DNA of 24,784 nucleotides from Candidatus Omnitrophota bacterium (GTDB taxonomy: Bacteria > Omnitrophota > Gorgyraeia > Gygaellales > Profunditerraquicolaceae). The position numbers were made by a program, and so were the translations under genes. The notes below the pieces were generated by a model that saw nothing but the letters and a program-made list of their open reading frames with translations, had not been told where the DNA came from and searched no databases. Below, in pieces: positions 1 to 6,122 of the stretch (the first letter of the stretch is position 1; every line of letters starts with the position of its first letter). The stretch lies in the NCBI GenBank assembly GCA_020063525.1, contig JAGUUJ010000113.1:1-24784 (forward strand), written 5' to 3'.

Positions 1-3
1 AAG

Positions 4-77
4 TGGCGGCGGGTGGATTTAAACCACCGGCAAATCGGGTATGAGCCGACTACTCTATCAGGCTGAGTTACGCCGCC
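4..77 (-). tRNA. tRNA-Met (anticodon CAT), elongator type
   Basis: Read on the minus strand this 74-nt stretch folds as a full cloverleaf. The 7-bp acceptor stem is perfect (GGCGGCG/CGCCGCC). The D stem is ACTC/GAGT, the anticodon stem GTCGG/CCGAT closes with one G-U pair, the loop CTCATAC carries anticodon CAT, and the T stem GGTGG/CCACC is perfect. The discriminator is A and is followed by CTT, so CCA is not encoded. G1-C72 and the lack of three consecutive G-C pairs of initiator type argue against tRNA-fMet. A lysidine-modified tRNA-Ile(CAT) is not excluded. The D loop has A at position 19 and the T loop has U at position 56, replacing the near-universal G19-C56 pair (see findings). It starts 13 nt after the pilP stop, so it may be co-transcribed with the pilus genes. 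Confidence 0.9.
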
Positions 78-90
78 ATAATTTATTTAT

Positions 91-510
91 CTATTGTCCC
101 AACAGAAGTTCGATATCTTTGCTGCCGTCATTTAAGATAACTCTATCTTGCTCTATGCCAACTACCGTATTACCATCAATTTTATCGCCTATTTTTACAA
201 TTCTTTCGTTTATTATAGCCAGAGGATTTTTTTTATCCCATAATATTCCATTTATAGTAAGCCCTCCAAATCTCCTAATCGGTGCTCCTGAAATTGAAAA
301 TGGATTCCTGCCCCAGGAAGAATAATTGCTTCTTTTAGCGCGACGAGTTAAGAAAATAATTCCTTTTTCAGTTACAATTGTCTTCTGCAAACCTGTATCT
401 TTTGTAAGAAGATTTCGTTTTGTTCTCGAAGGAGTAAATATGCCGTAAAATAGACTAAAAACAGCTATTATGCTCACCACAATCAATAAAGGTAATTTTT
501 TATTCTGCAT
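91..510 (-). CDS. pilP: PilP/GspC-like pilus assembly protein
   Basis: A 139-residue protein with one N-terminal membrane segment (about residues 7-25), a short basic linker, and a C-terminal beta-rich domain with the pattern NPF...LTINGILWDKKNPLAIIN...VKIGDKIDGNTVVGI. That pattern is typical of the periplasmic domain of PilP/GspC-type proteins, which link the inner-membrane alignment complex to the secretin. The start overlaps the end of pilO by 11 nt, implying translational coupling; no Shine-Dalgarno sequence is visible. It is shorter than many PilP proteins and lacks an obvious lipobox, so GspC-like is equally good as a name. It is the last protein gene before the tRNA; the secretin PilQ, often next in such operons, is not present here. 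Confidence 0.75.
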   Translation of the reverse strand: MQNKKLPLLIVVSIIAVFSLFYGIFTPSRTKRNLLTKDTGLQKTIVTEKGIIFLTRRAKRSNYSSWGRNPFSISGAPIRRFGGLTINGILWDKKNPLAIINERIVKIGDKIDGNTVVGIEQDRVILNDGSKDIELLLGQ

Positions 511-1021
511 TTTTGCCAGAAAGATACATATTTACTACCATTTTAGTTTTCACTTTGGTTGTGCCTTTATCAGCAGGTGTTATATTAAAATTTATTACCG
601 TCACTATACAGCTTTCTAACTCATCTAATAAACCTAAAAAAATACCCAAATCCTCATACGCGGATTCCATCTCTATCTCTATGGGTAGAATTTTATAAGA
701 GGGGACCTGTTTTGCTTCCCCTGTTTGTTTTGGTGTTATAGAGATAAAATTAACCTTCGCTAATTTGCCATTTTTGGTTAAATCGTCTATTGCCCGAGAG
801 ACATCTTCTTCGGTGATTAATTTCCCTTTTGGGGCCTTTGTCCTTAAAGAGTCTATGGCTTCTCGTGCCTGGAGCACTTCTGTTTCAAGTCTTTTGCACT
901 CTGAATGCGCTCTCCTTAATTTATTAATGAGTGGACTGTATAGGAAAAGATATAATCCCAAGGCGATAATCGCTAATCCGGCTGATATAATTATATTCAG
1001 TCTTTCTTTCGTCAGCTCCAT
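500..1021 (-). CDS. pilO: Type IV pilus assembly protein PilO
   Basis: A 173-residue protein with an N-terminal membrane helix (about residues 10-28), a coiled-coil stretch (about 33-65, with LRRAHSECKRLETEVLQAREA) and a C-terminal ferredoxin-like fold of the PilO type. PilO forms the inner-membrane alignment complex with PilN and PilP and connects the cytoplasmic motor to the outer-membrane channel. It lies between the pilM-pilN fusion and pilP, the usual order. No strong Shine-Dalgarno sequence precedes the ATG. The assignment rests on architecture and position more than on sharp motifs. Confidence 0.8.
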   Translation of the reverse strand: MELTKERLNIIISAGLAIIALGLYLFLYSPLINKLRRAHSECKRLETEVLQAREAIDSLRTKAPKGKLITEEDVSRAIDDLTKNGKLAKVNFISITPKQTGEAKQVPSYKILPIEIEMESAYEDLGIFLGLLDELESCIVTVINFNITPADKGTTKVKTKMVVNMYLSGKNAE

Positions 1022-1048
1022 TGTAAGCTTTAGCTAAAACCTCTTACT

Positions 1049-2695
1049 TTAATCTATACCGCATATCAACTCAAATTCATTAGCTGATATTTCTTTTTTC
1101 TCTTTAGTTGTAACAAGTTTTACATTCTTGAATATACCTTGCTCCAAAGCAAGTATAAAATTATATAGAGATTCCTCTCGTTCACCAGAAACTACAATAC
1201 CTCGCATTTTAATAGTTTTATTTTCCAGAGAAAATTCCGTAAGATAGATATCTGGAGGAATAATAATGCTTAGTTCTTTAAAAACATCATCCCAGTATGG
1301 TTCATCTGCTAATAGACTTTGTGCTTCTACCTGGCTAAGTTGAGGCCTTAGACTTGAATACTCCATTCTAGCAACCGAGATCCTCTTCTGGAAATTGTTA
1401 AGTTGTATCTGCATGCCTATATATATAAACGCCAAGATAAGAATCGCACCTATAGTTACAGTTTCAAAAGTTGTGCGTTTAAAAGTGCGTTTTCTCTCCT
1501 CTTTAATTTCAGCTGGAAGAAGATTTATGCCTTTGCCTTCGCTTAAACCTGCCCCTATTGCTAAGGCCAACCGAGGAGAATCCTCTGCTTTCAGACTCAT
1601 TGCACCGGATTTAAATTTTAATGCCTCAAAAGGCATACCGAGATTTACTTCCATTCCTAATTCTTTAGAAAAAAATTCTGCAAGGCCTTTGAGAAATGCC
1701 CCCTGGCCCAGCAATACCAGAGAATCAACCTTCCCGCCGCTGATTTCTTCTCTATAATAATCCAAACACCTGTCTATTTCATTCACTAACTGCTCTAAAG
1801 GCGCCCTGAGCAGAGATAAAATCTGGGTTGTAGAAATCTTCTCATCTATCACTCTGGATTCGTCTTCGGAAGGTATTCCCATCTTTTGCTTTATCTTTTC
1901 TGCCTCATCAAACGAGAGTTCTGTTCTTCCTCTATCTGAGACCAAAACATCAGTCATTGCTTTAGTAAAATCACTTCCTGCTACAGGAATTTTACGAGAG
2001 AATATTAAATTCTTTCCTTTTCCGCCAGAGGCGGATCCCTGCCCGTCCGGCAGGCGGGCGCCTTCGGCGGAAAAAATAGCCAATTCCGTATGATGACTTC
2101 CTATATCAACCAAACACTGTATCTTGTCTTCTTTAGATAAAAAAACCTCATTTAATTTTTGTAAAGCATAAGGGGCAGGTATAAAAGAAGCTGGTTTTAT
2201 CCCAATTTTTTCTAATAAAGATAGGTACTCATTAACGGTCTTGTTAGGCGAAGTTGCTATGAGAACCTGGTATTTCCTAATTCCTTTCTCCATAACTTCA
2301 CCAACTATTTCGAAGTCTATCAAAGCATCCTCTATCGGAAACGGGAAATAATTCTTTGCCTCTAAACTTATACCATCGCGCAATTCTTGCCTTGGCATAT
2401 AGGGAAGGATTACTCTCTTTATGGCAGTGTGAGGACAGTTAATACCTACAATAATTTTTGAATTGCCTATGTCTATCCCCCTTAATAAATCTTTTAGTAT
2501 CTCTATAATTTCTTTCTCGCGCATGGCTTCATTATCAATATGTTTAATCTCTTTTAAATCGCACCTTACAAGATATAATCCGTCTTCTTTCTCTGCAAAC
2601 TGGGCGATTTTTATAGAACTTGTGCCGATATCAAGGCCAACTACAAAATCTTTCTTAAAAATCTGTGTAATCTTGTCTTTAATCTGTGTAATCAT
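1049..2695 (-). CDS. pilM: PilM-PilN fusion, type IV pilus inner-membrane alignment protein
   Basis: A 548-residue protein that joins two normally separate proteins. Residues 1 to about 388 are PilM, an actin-like ATPase: it has VGLDIGTSSIKIAQ near the N-terminus and a second nucleotide-binding signature LVDIGSHHTELAIFS near 195-209. From about 389 (GINLLPAEIKEERKR) the protein is PilN, with a membrane helix at about 411-429 and a periplasmic coiled coil. In canonical systems the cytoplasmic PilM binds the short N-terminal tail of PilN, so the fusion makes that contact covalent. Residues about 210-228 (rich in G, A and S) interrupt the conserved PilM stretch between IFS and NLIFSRKIPVAGSDFTKA and are encoded by a GC-rich palindrome. 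No Shine-Dalgarno sequence is evident; the start is 3 nt after the stop of the upstream minor pilin gene. Confidence 0.9.
   Translation of the reverse strand: MITQIKDKITQIFKKDFVVGLDIGTSSIKIAQFAEKEDGLYLVRCDLKEIKHIDNEAMREKEIIEILKDLLRGIDIGNSKIIVGINCPHTAIKRVILPYMPRQELRDGISLEAKNYFPFPIEDALIDFEIVGEVMEKGIRKYQVLIATSPNKTVNEYLSLLEKIGIKPASFIPAPYALQKLNEVFLSKEDKIQCLVDIGSHHTELAIFSAEGARLPDGQGSASGGKGKNLIFSRKIPVAGSDFTKAMTDVLVSDRGRTELSFDEAEKIKQKMGIPSEDESRVIDEKISTTQILSLLRAPLEQLVNEIDRCLDYYREEISGGKVDSLVLLGQGAFLKGLAEFFSKELGMEVNLGMPFEALKFKSGAMSLKAEDSPRLALAIGAGLSEGKGINLLPAEIKEERKRTFKRTTFETVTIGAILILAFIYIGMQIQLNNFQKRISVARMEYSSLRPQLSQVEAQSLLADEPYWDDVFKELSIIIPPDIYLTEFSLENKTIKMRGIVVSGEREESLYNFILALEQGIFKNVKLVTTKEKKEISANEFELICGID
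2021..2070. repeat. GC-rich palindromic element inside pilM coding region
   Basis: About 50 bases, far more GC-rich than the flanking coding sequence, holding three nested or consecutive hairpins: TCCGCC-AGA-GGCGGA (2021-2035), CCTGCC/GGCAGG (2038-2043 with 2049-2054) and CGCC/GGCG (2059-2062 with 2066-2069). The outermost CCGCC and GGCGG (2022-2026 with 2066-2070) can also pair. It stays in frame and adds roughly 16-18 residues to a conserved part of PilM. Confidence 0.85.
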
Positions 2696-2698
2696 TTT

Positions 2699-3532
2699 TT
2701 AAATAGCCGGGACAATCTCATTCCAATCAATTTCATCAGCAGCAATCTGCGTGACATCATCTGCAACTACAGTCTGTGCCACTTTTCTATTCATTACGCT
2801 GACTGTGCCTGTAGAAGTAATCTTTGAGCCAATTGCTTCTAAAGTAGCGATTCTTACTCCAGAACCTCCACCATTTGCAGTAATCTGAAGTTTTAGATAT
2901 TTAACATTGGGCACAGCTGTAAAGGTATTAGTCACATCAAGGGAGGTATTGTCAACAATACTCAAGACGCTAGTGTAATTAATACCATCGGTAGAAACCT
3001 GCCAGGAATAGTCTTTAGGTCTACGTGCTGAGGTAGATGCTAAAAAACGAACTTTATTTATAGTAAGTGTATAGGGAAAAGTTATGATTATATCTTGGGG
3101 GTTAGCCATTGTAGGAGTATTTCCTTGCCAAAATGTTCCATCATTCCCGTCAATAGCTTTCGCTGGTTTATTACCTCCTTGTTGAGAAATAGCAGAGGCA
3201 GAGGATCCGTTAGCTGCCAAGGCAAAATCCCATCTATCTACCACCATAGTATAACTTCCATTACCCAAAATCTCAGCTGTGCCAGCAGTTGTCCAATCTT
3301 CACCCTGACCGCCACTACCCACAGGTGTTTTAAGGTTCCAAATAGCTTTTTGCACTCCTGCCTCAGCCAGCCATAATGCCTTGTTACTTGCTACATCGTA
3401 ACCTGAACCCTTTAGCTGTGTGGAGCTCATATATAAAAATGCTACAGTAATAGCAGTAAGAGTAGCCATTACAATAAATACCAGCAACAAAACCATACCT
3501 TTTTTATTTTCAAGTGTAAACTCATAACTCAT
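2699..3532 (-). CDS. Minor pilin (PilX/GspK-like) with inserted F5/8-type (discoidin) domain
   Basis: A 277-residue protein. It opens with a pseudopilin-like leader and hydrophobic helix (ENKKG then MVLLLVFIVMATLTAITVAFLYM); position +5 after the presumed cleavage glycine is not Glu, as is usual for GspK/PilX tip proteins. A stretch typical of such proteins follows (ASNKALWLAEAGVQKAIWNL). Residues about 106-236 match an F5/8 type C/discoidin (CBM32-like) domain: AKAIDGNDGTFWQ, ITFPYTLTINKVRF, RPKDYSWQVSTDGINYTSV and VKYLKLQITANGG. The pilin beta region appears split by this domain, since SYTMVV precedes it and ITSTGTVSVMNRKVAQTVV follows it. Discoidin domains often bind sugars or lipids, so an adhesive role at the pilus tip is an inference. 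The start ATG lies within a heptamer array, without a Shine-Dalgarno sequence. Confidence 0.8.
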   Translation of the reverse strand: MSYEFTLENKKGMVLLLVFIVMATLTAITVAFLYMSSTQLKGSGYDVASNKALWLAEAGVQKAIWNLKTPVGSGGQGEDWTTAGTAEILGNGSYTMVVDRWDFALAANGSSASAISQQGGNKPAKAIDGNDGTFWQGNTPTMANPQDIIITFPYTLTINKVRFLASTSARRPKDYSWQVSTDGINYTSVLSIVDNTSLDVTNTFTAVPNVKYLKLQITANGGGSGVRIATLEAIGSKITSTGTVSVMNRKVAQTVVADDVTQIAADEIDWNEIVPAI

Positions 3533-3548
3533 AACTTGTAATCTATAA
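3521..3548. repeat. Heptamer array at pilW/pilX-like gene junction
   Basis: Four 7-bp units on the plus strand: CTCATAA, CTCATAA, CTTGTAA, TCTATAA. The array fills the gap between two minor pilin genes and contains the start codon of the downstream one. Confidence 0.65.
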
Positions 3549-3553
3549 TTTTT

Positions 3554-4060
3554 TTATAGGTTTCTCGGTTTAACCTGTGTCCTTGATCTTATGGTTTCAT
3601 TGTATCTTTTTACACTTAAATCAGTGGTAACTATGTTACCACTGATTGACAAATCCGAGGTAGGAGGTGGCAGGACACCAGTAATTATTATTAGACCTGA
3701 GCCGTAGGTAAACGTCCCACTAATACCACCGGAAAGATTAGCTTTTCTTAAATCATACGAACTTTGATTAAAAGTCGGAGGGTAAGAATCATTCTCATTA
3801 TAAAGGTAATAGATATAATAATTACTCTGGTCTTGGGTAAATCTTACTTCGTTATTTACAGACTGAACCTGCCTTGCTTCTCTTAAATCTCGCACTGTCT
3901 CCTCTATCCCTCTATCCAGGTTTATATCAATGCCTGACCTTGTTTCTTCACTCGACCAGCTTAATAGTACCGCATGAAAAACATAGGCTGTCACACCTGT
4001 CAGCGCAACAAGCATTACAATGGTTATAATAAGTTCTATTAAGGTGAATCCTTTTTTCAA
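3554..4060 (-). CDS. Minor pilin, PilW/GspJ-like
   Basis: A 168-residue prepilin with a classical type III signal: MKKG followed by FTLIELIITIVMLVALTGVTAYVFHA, including Glu at +5. After the hydrophobic helix comes a region typical of PilW/GspJ proteins (RGIEETVRDLREARQVQ) and a beta-rich C-terminus. The only start that gives the short basic leader is TTG at 4058-4060; no good Shine-Dalgarno sequence precedes it. The upstream gap has two degenerate heptamers. Minor pilins of this type prime fibre assembly at the inner membrane. The exact subfamily is not certain. Confidence 0.8.
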   Translation of the reverse strand: MKKGFTLIELIITIVMLVALTGVTAYVFHAVLLSWSSEETRSGIDINLDRGIEETVRDLREARQVQSVNNEVRFTQDQSNYYIYYLYNENDSYPPTFNQSSYDLRKANLSGGISGTFTYGSGLIIITGVLPPPTSDLSISGNIVTTDLSVKRYNETIRSRTQVKPRNL

Positions 4061-4077
4061 TCTCTCTACTCGCTACT

Positions 4078-4434
4078 TTAATAATCAGCAATAAGCGTGG
4101 TTAAGGTAACACTGGTTTGGCCACCCTTTACCTGCCAGGCAACAGTTACATCTACCTGCATAGGGTTTTGACCTTCAGCCACATTGACAGCGACATTAAA
4201 ATTGGAGAAGTCAGAATCAGCGGTAGGACCACTATCTGCGAGACTTGCAAATGGTGTGTTTTTTATTTGTTCTATCTTCGCTTGGGCAATATTTAAAGCC
4301 AAATCTACATTCTCAATATCACCGGTAGCATAAATTCCTGAACTAAATGCCCACATTAACGCAACTATACCTACGCTAAGAATAATCGTGGCAATGAGAA
4401 CTTCTAATAATGTGAAACCATTATCTTTAGACAT
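4078..4434 (-). CDS. Minor pilin, PilV/GspI-like
   Basis: A 118-residue prepilin: MSKDNG then FTLLEVLIATIILSVGIVALMWAF, with Glu at +5, and LNIAQAKIEQIKNTPFASLAD, the pattern of PilV/GspI proteins. The frame is open 24 codons further upstream, but those codons would overlap the major pilin gene and would put a long unlikely extension before the leader, so I chose the ATG at 4434. The gap to the major pilin gene is about 19 nt and carries degenerate CTCTCTA heptamers. It forms a consecutive minor-pilin set with the two following genes. Confidence 0.82.
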   Translation of the reverse strand: MSKDNGFTLLEVLIATIILSVGIVALMWAFSSGIYATGDIENVDLALNIAQAKIEQIKNTPFASLADSGPTADSDFSNFNVAVNVAEGQNPMQVDVTVAWQVKGGQTSVTLTTLIADY

Positions 4435-4455
4435 CTTACTACTCTCTACTCTATT
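4435..4455. repeat. Degenerate heptamer array upstream of the PilV-like gene
   Basis: Three 7-bp units on the plus strand (CTTACTA, CTCTCTA, CTCTATT) fill the gap between the major pilin and the PilV-like gene. The signal is weak alone but matches the pattern at other junctions. Confidence 0.45.
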
Positions 4456-4903
4456 ATGGTTGGGTGTCTCTTGCTGCATTGGAAACATATATACAGCTTG
4501 TGCCATTGGTTTCAGTTATTGTGCCTGTATCACCGATAGTAGCGCTTCCATTTCCACCCGGGCCTACCGAATAAATTACATAATACTTTCCATTGACTGA
4601 GAGATCATATCCATATTCAGCACTACTACCGAATGGATCTAAAGGAGCATCGGAACCAATAATATTAGGAGTAGCAGATTCAAGGTCTTCAGGCCAATTG
4701 ACTGCTGCATCTGAAACATAAGTGTTGTTGTTATGAATGTAGTAGCTTTCCAGCGCGGTTTGTAATGTCCTTAATTCGCCCTTTGCCTTGGCAATATTCC
4801 CTTCTTCCTGCATACCTCTGAAACGTGGAAGGGCAAGGCCAATTAGAATGGAAATTACTGCAATTACAATCAAAAGCTCTATGATCGTAAAACCTCTTTT
4901 CAT
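4454..4903 (-). CDS. Major pilin/pseudopilin, GspG-like
   Basis: A 149-residue prepilin: MKRG then FTIIELLIVIAVISILIGLALPRFR, with Glu at +5. The globular part contains AKGELRTLQTALESYY, PLDPFG, YGYDL and YYVIYSVGPGGNG, which are landmarks of the GspG (major pseudopilin) C-terminal domain. The protein could therefore be the main subunit of a pilus or of a type II secretion pseudopilus; the neighbouring PilM-N-O-P set favours a type IV pilus-like machine. A strong Shine-Dalgarno sequence (AGGAGGTG) precedes the start and is built from the last Arg-Arg codons and stop of pilC. No second cysteine pair is seen. Confidence 0.9.
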   Translation of the reverse strand: MKRGFTIIELLIVIAVISILIGLALPRFRGMQEEGNIAKAKGELRTLQTALESYYIHNNNTYVSDAAVNWPEDLESATPNIIGSDAPLDPFGSSAEYGYDLSVNGKYYVIYSVGPGGNGSATIGDTGTITETNGTSCIYVSNAARDTQP

Positions 4904-4907
4904 CTTT

Positions 4908-6122
4908 TCACCTCCTTAAAATCTTTATCATATCAAAAATGGGTAGTAGCATTGAAGCCATAATAAAACCGACCATACATCCCATTATTACTAAAAGCAA
5001 AGGCTCTAAGACGGTAGTCAATGTTTTTATGGTGTACCCTAAAGACATATCATAGAAATCAGAAATTTTGTTCAGCATTACATCTAAATTGCCGGTTTCC
5101 TCCCCTACCGAAATCATCTGAACTGCATCCGCAGGGAACTCTTCACTTATCTTTAAGGTTTGAGATATACTTTGACCTCTCTCTACAGAATTGCGCACAT
5201 TCCCCACTACCTGAGCTAAAACTTCATTTCCTATCACTTCCTTTACCATATCCAATGACTGCAATATGGGAACTCCGCTGGCAACCAAGGTGGCTAAAGT
5301 TCTTGAGAATCTTGAGATAGCTGCTTTACGATATAATGGACCGAGTATGGGTAGCCTCAATTTTACCCTATCGATTAGAAATCTCGCCCTCTCTGTCTGG
5401 GCATAATATCTTACTCCTAAAACAATAACTATAAATAATAGAATAAACGAAAACCAGAAATGTTTAATGGTTATGCCAATCTTATAAAGAATCAAAGTGA
5501 CCAGAGGCAATCTAATCCCTGTTTTTAGGAAGATTTCTGCAAATTGAGGGATGATAAAGGCGATGATAAAAAGGGTAACCGCAATGCCAGCAAATAAAAG
5601 TATTATGGGATAAAAAAGCGCTCCTTTAATTTTTTGCCTTAAATCTGCTTGATGTTCGCTAAATTTAGCAAAACTATTTAAAACTGCAGGTAGCTTGCCG
5701 CTTGCCTCTCCAGCTTTTACCATATTTAAAAACAGCTTAGAAAATATTCCGGGATGCCTGGTTAGGGCACTAGACAAACTGTCACCTGCTTCAATATTTC
5801 TTGCAATATCACCGATGGTTTCTTTTAATCTTTTATTTTCAATTTGCTTAGCCATGGTAAGTAAACTACTGAGAATATTTATGCCAGCACCGATCATGTT
5901 AGCAAATTGAACATTAAACATAATCATATCTTCAGTGCTTACTCTCCTTAATTTATCAAAGATTGTTTCTATCTTAATCCCTGGAATGGCTTCAATAACC
6001 TGCGTAGTCATATACCCCATCTTATGGAGTTTATCAATAATTTCTTGTTTACTGGTAGCCTCCATAGTCCCTTTAACTGGCTTGCCTGTGGCGTCCCGTG
6101 CTTTGTATATATACGTGGGCAT
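4908..6122 (-). CDS. pilC: Inner-membrane platform protein PilC/GspF
   Basis: A 404-residue protein of normal family length. It opens with YIYKARDATGKPVKGTMEA, as in PilC/GspF proteins, and has two repeated cytoplasmic T2SF domains (about residues 65-190 and 265-390), each with the signature pattern (FSKLFLNMVKAGEASGKLPAVL and FPADAVQMISVGEETGNLDVML). Membrane segments lie near 170-192, 215-240 and 370-395. PilC transmits the rotation of PilB to the pilin pool. An AGGAGG ribosome binding site lies directly before the start, and the ORF begins at the last base of the pilB stop region, so the two are tightly coupled. Confidence 0.95.
   Translation of the reverse strand: MPTYIYKARDATGKPVKGTMEATSKQEIIDKLHKMGYMTTQVIEAIPGIKIETIFDKLRRVSTEDMIMFNVQFANMIGAGINILSSLLTMAKQIENKRLKETIGDIARNIEAGDSLSSALTRHPGIFSKLFLNMVKAGEASGKLPAVLNSFAKFSEHQADLRQKIKGALFYPIILLFAGIAVTLFIIAFIIPQFAEIFLKTGIRLPLVTLILYKIGITIKHFWFSFILLFIVIVLGVRYYAQTERARFLIDRVKLRLPILGPLYRKAAISRFSRTLATLVASGVPILQSLDMVKEVIGNEVLAQVVGNVRNSVERGQSISQTLKISEEFPADAVQMISVGEETGNLDVMLNKISDFYDMSLGYTIKTLTTVLEPLLLVIMGCMVGFIMASMLLPIFDMIKILRR
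4909..4916 (-). promoter_or_regulatory. Strong ribosome binding site for the major pilin, within pilC
   Basis: AGGAGGTG on the minus strand lies 5 nt before the pilin ATG. It is formed by the two terminal AGG codons and the TGA stop of pilC. This fits a need for high expression of the pilin. Confidence 0.7.

Noticed and set aside
4..77. Initiator tRNA-fMet
   Set aside because: The acceptor starts with a G1-C72 pair and the anticodon stem lacks the three G-C pairs of initiators.
4434..4506. Longer N-terminus for the PilV-like protein
   Set aside because: The added 24 residues overlap the major pilin gene and would spoil the short prepilin leader.
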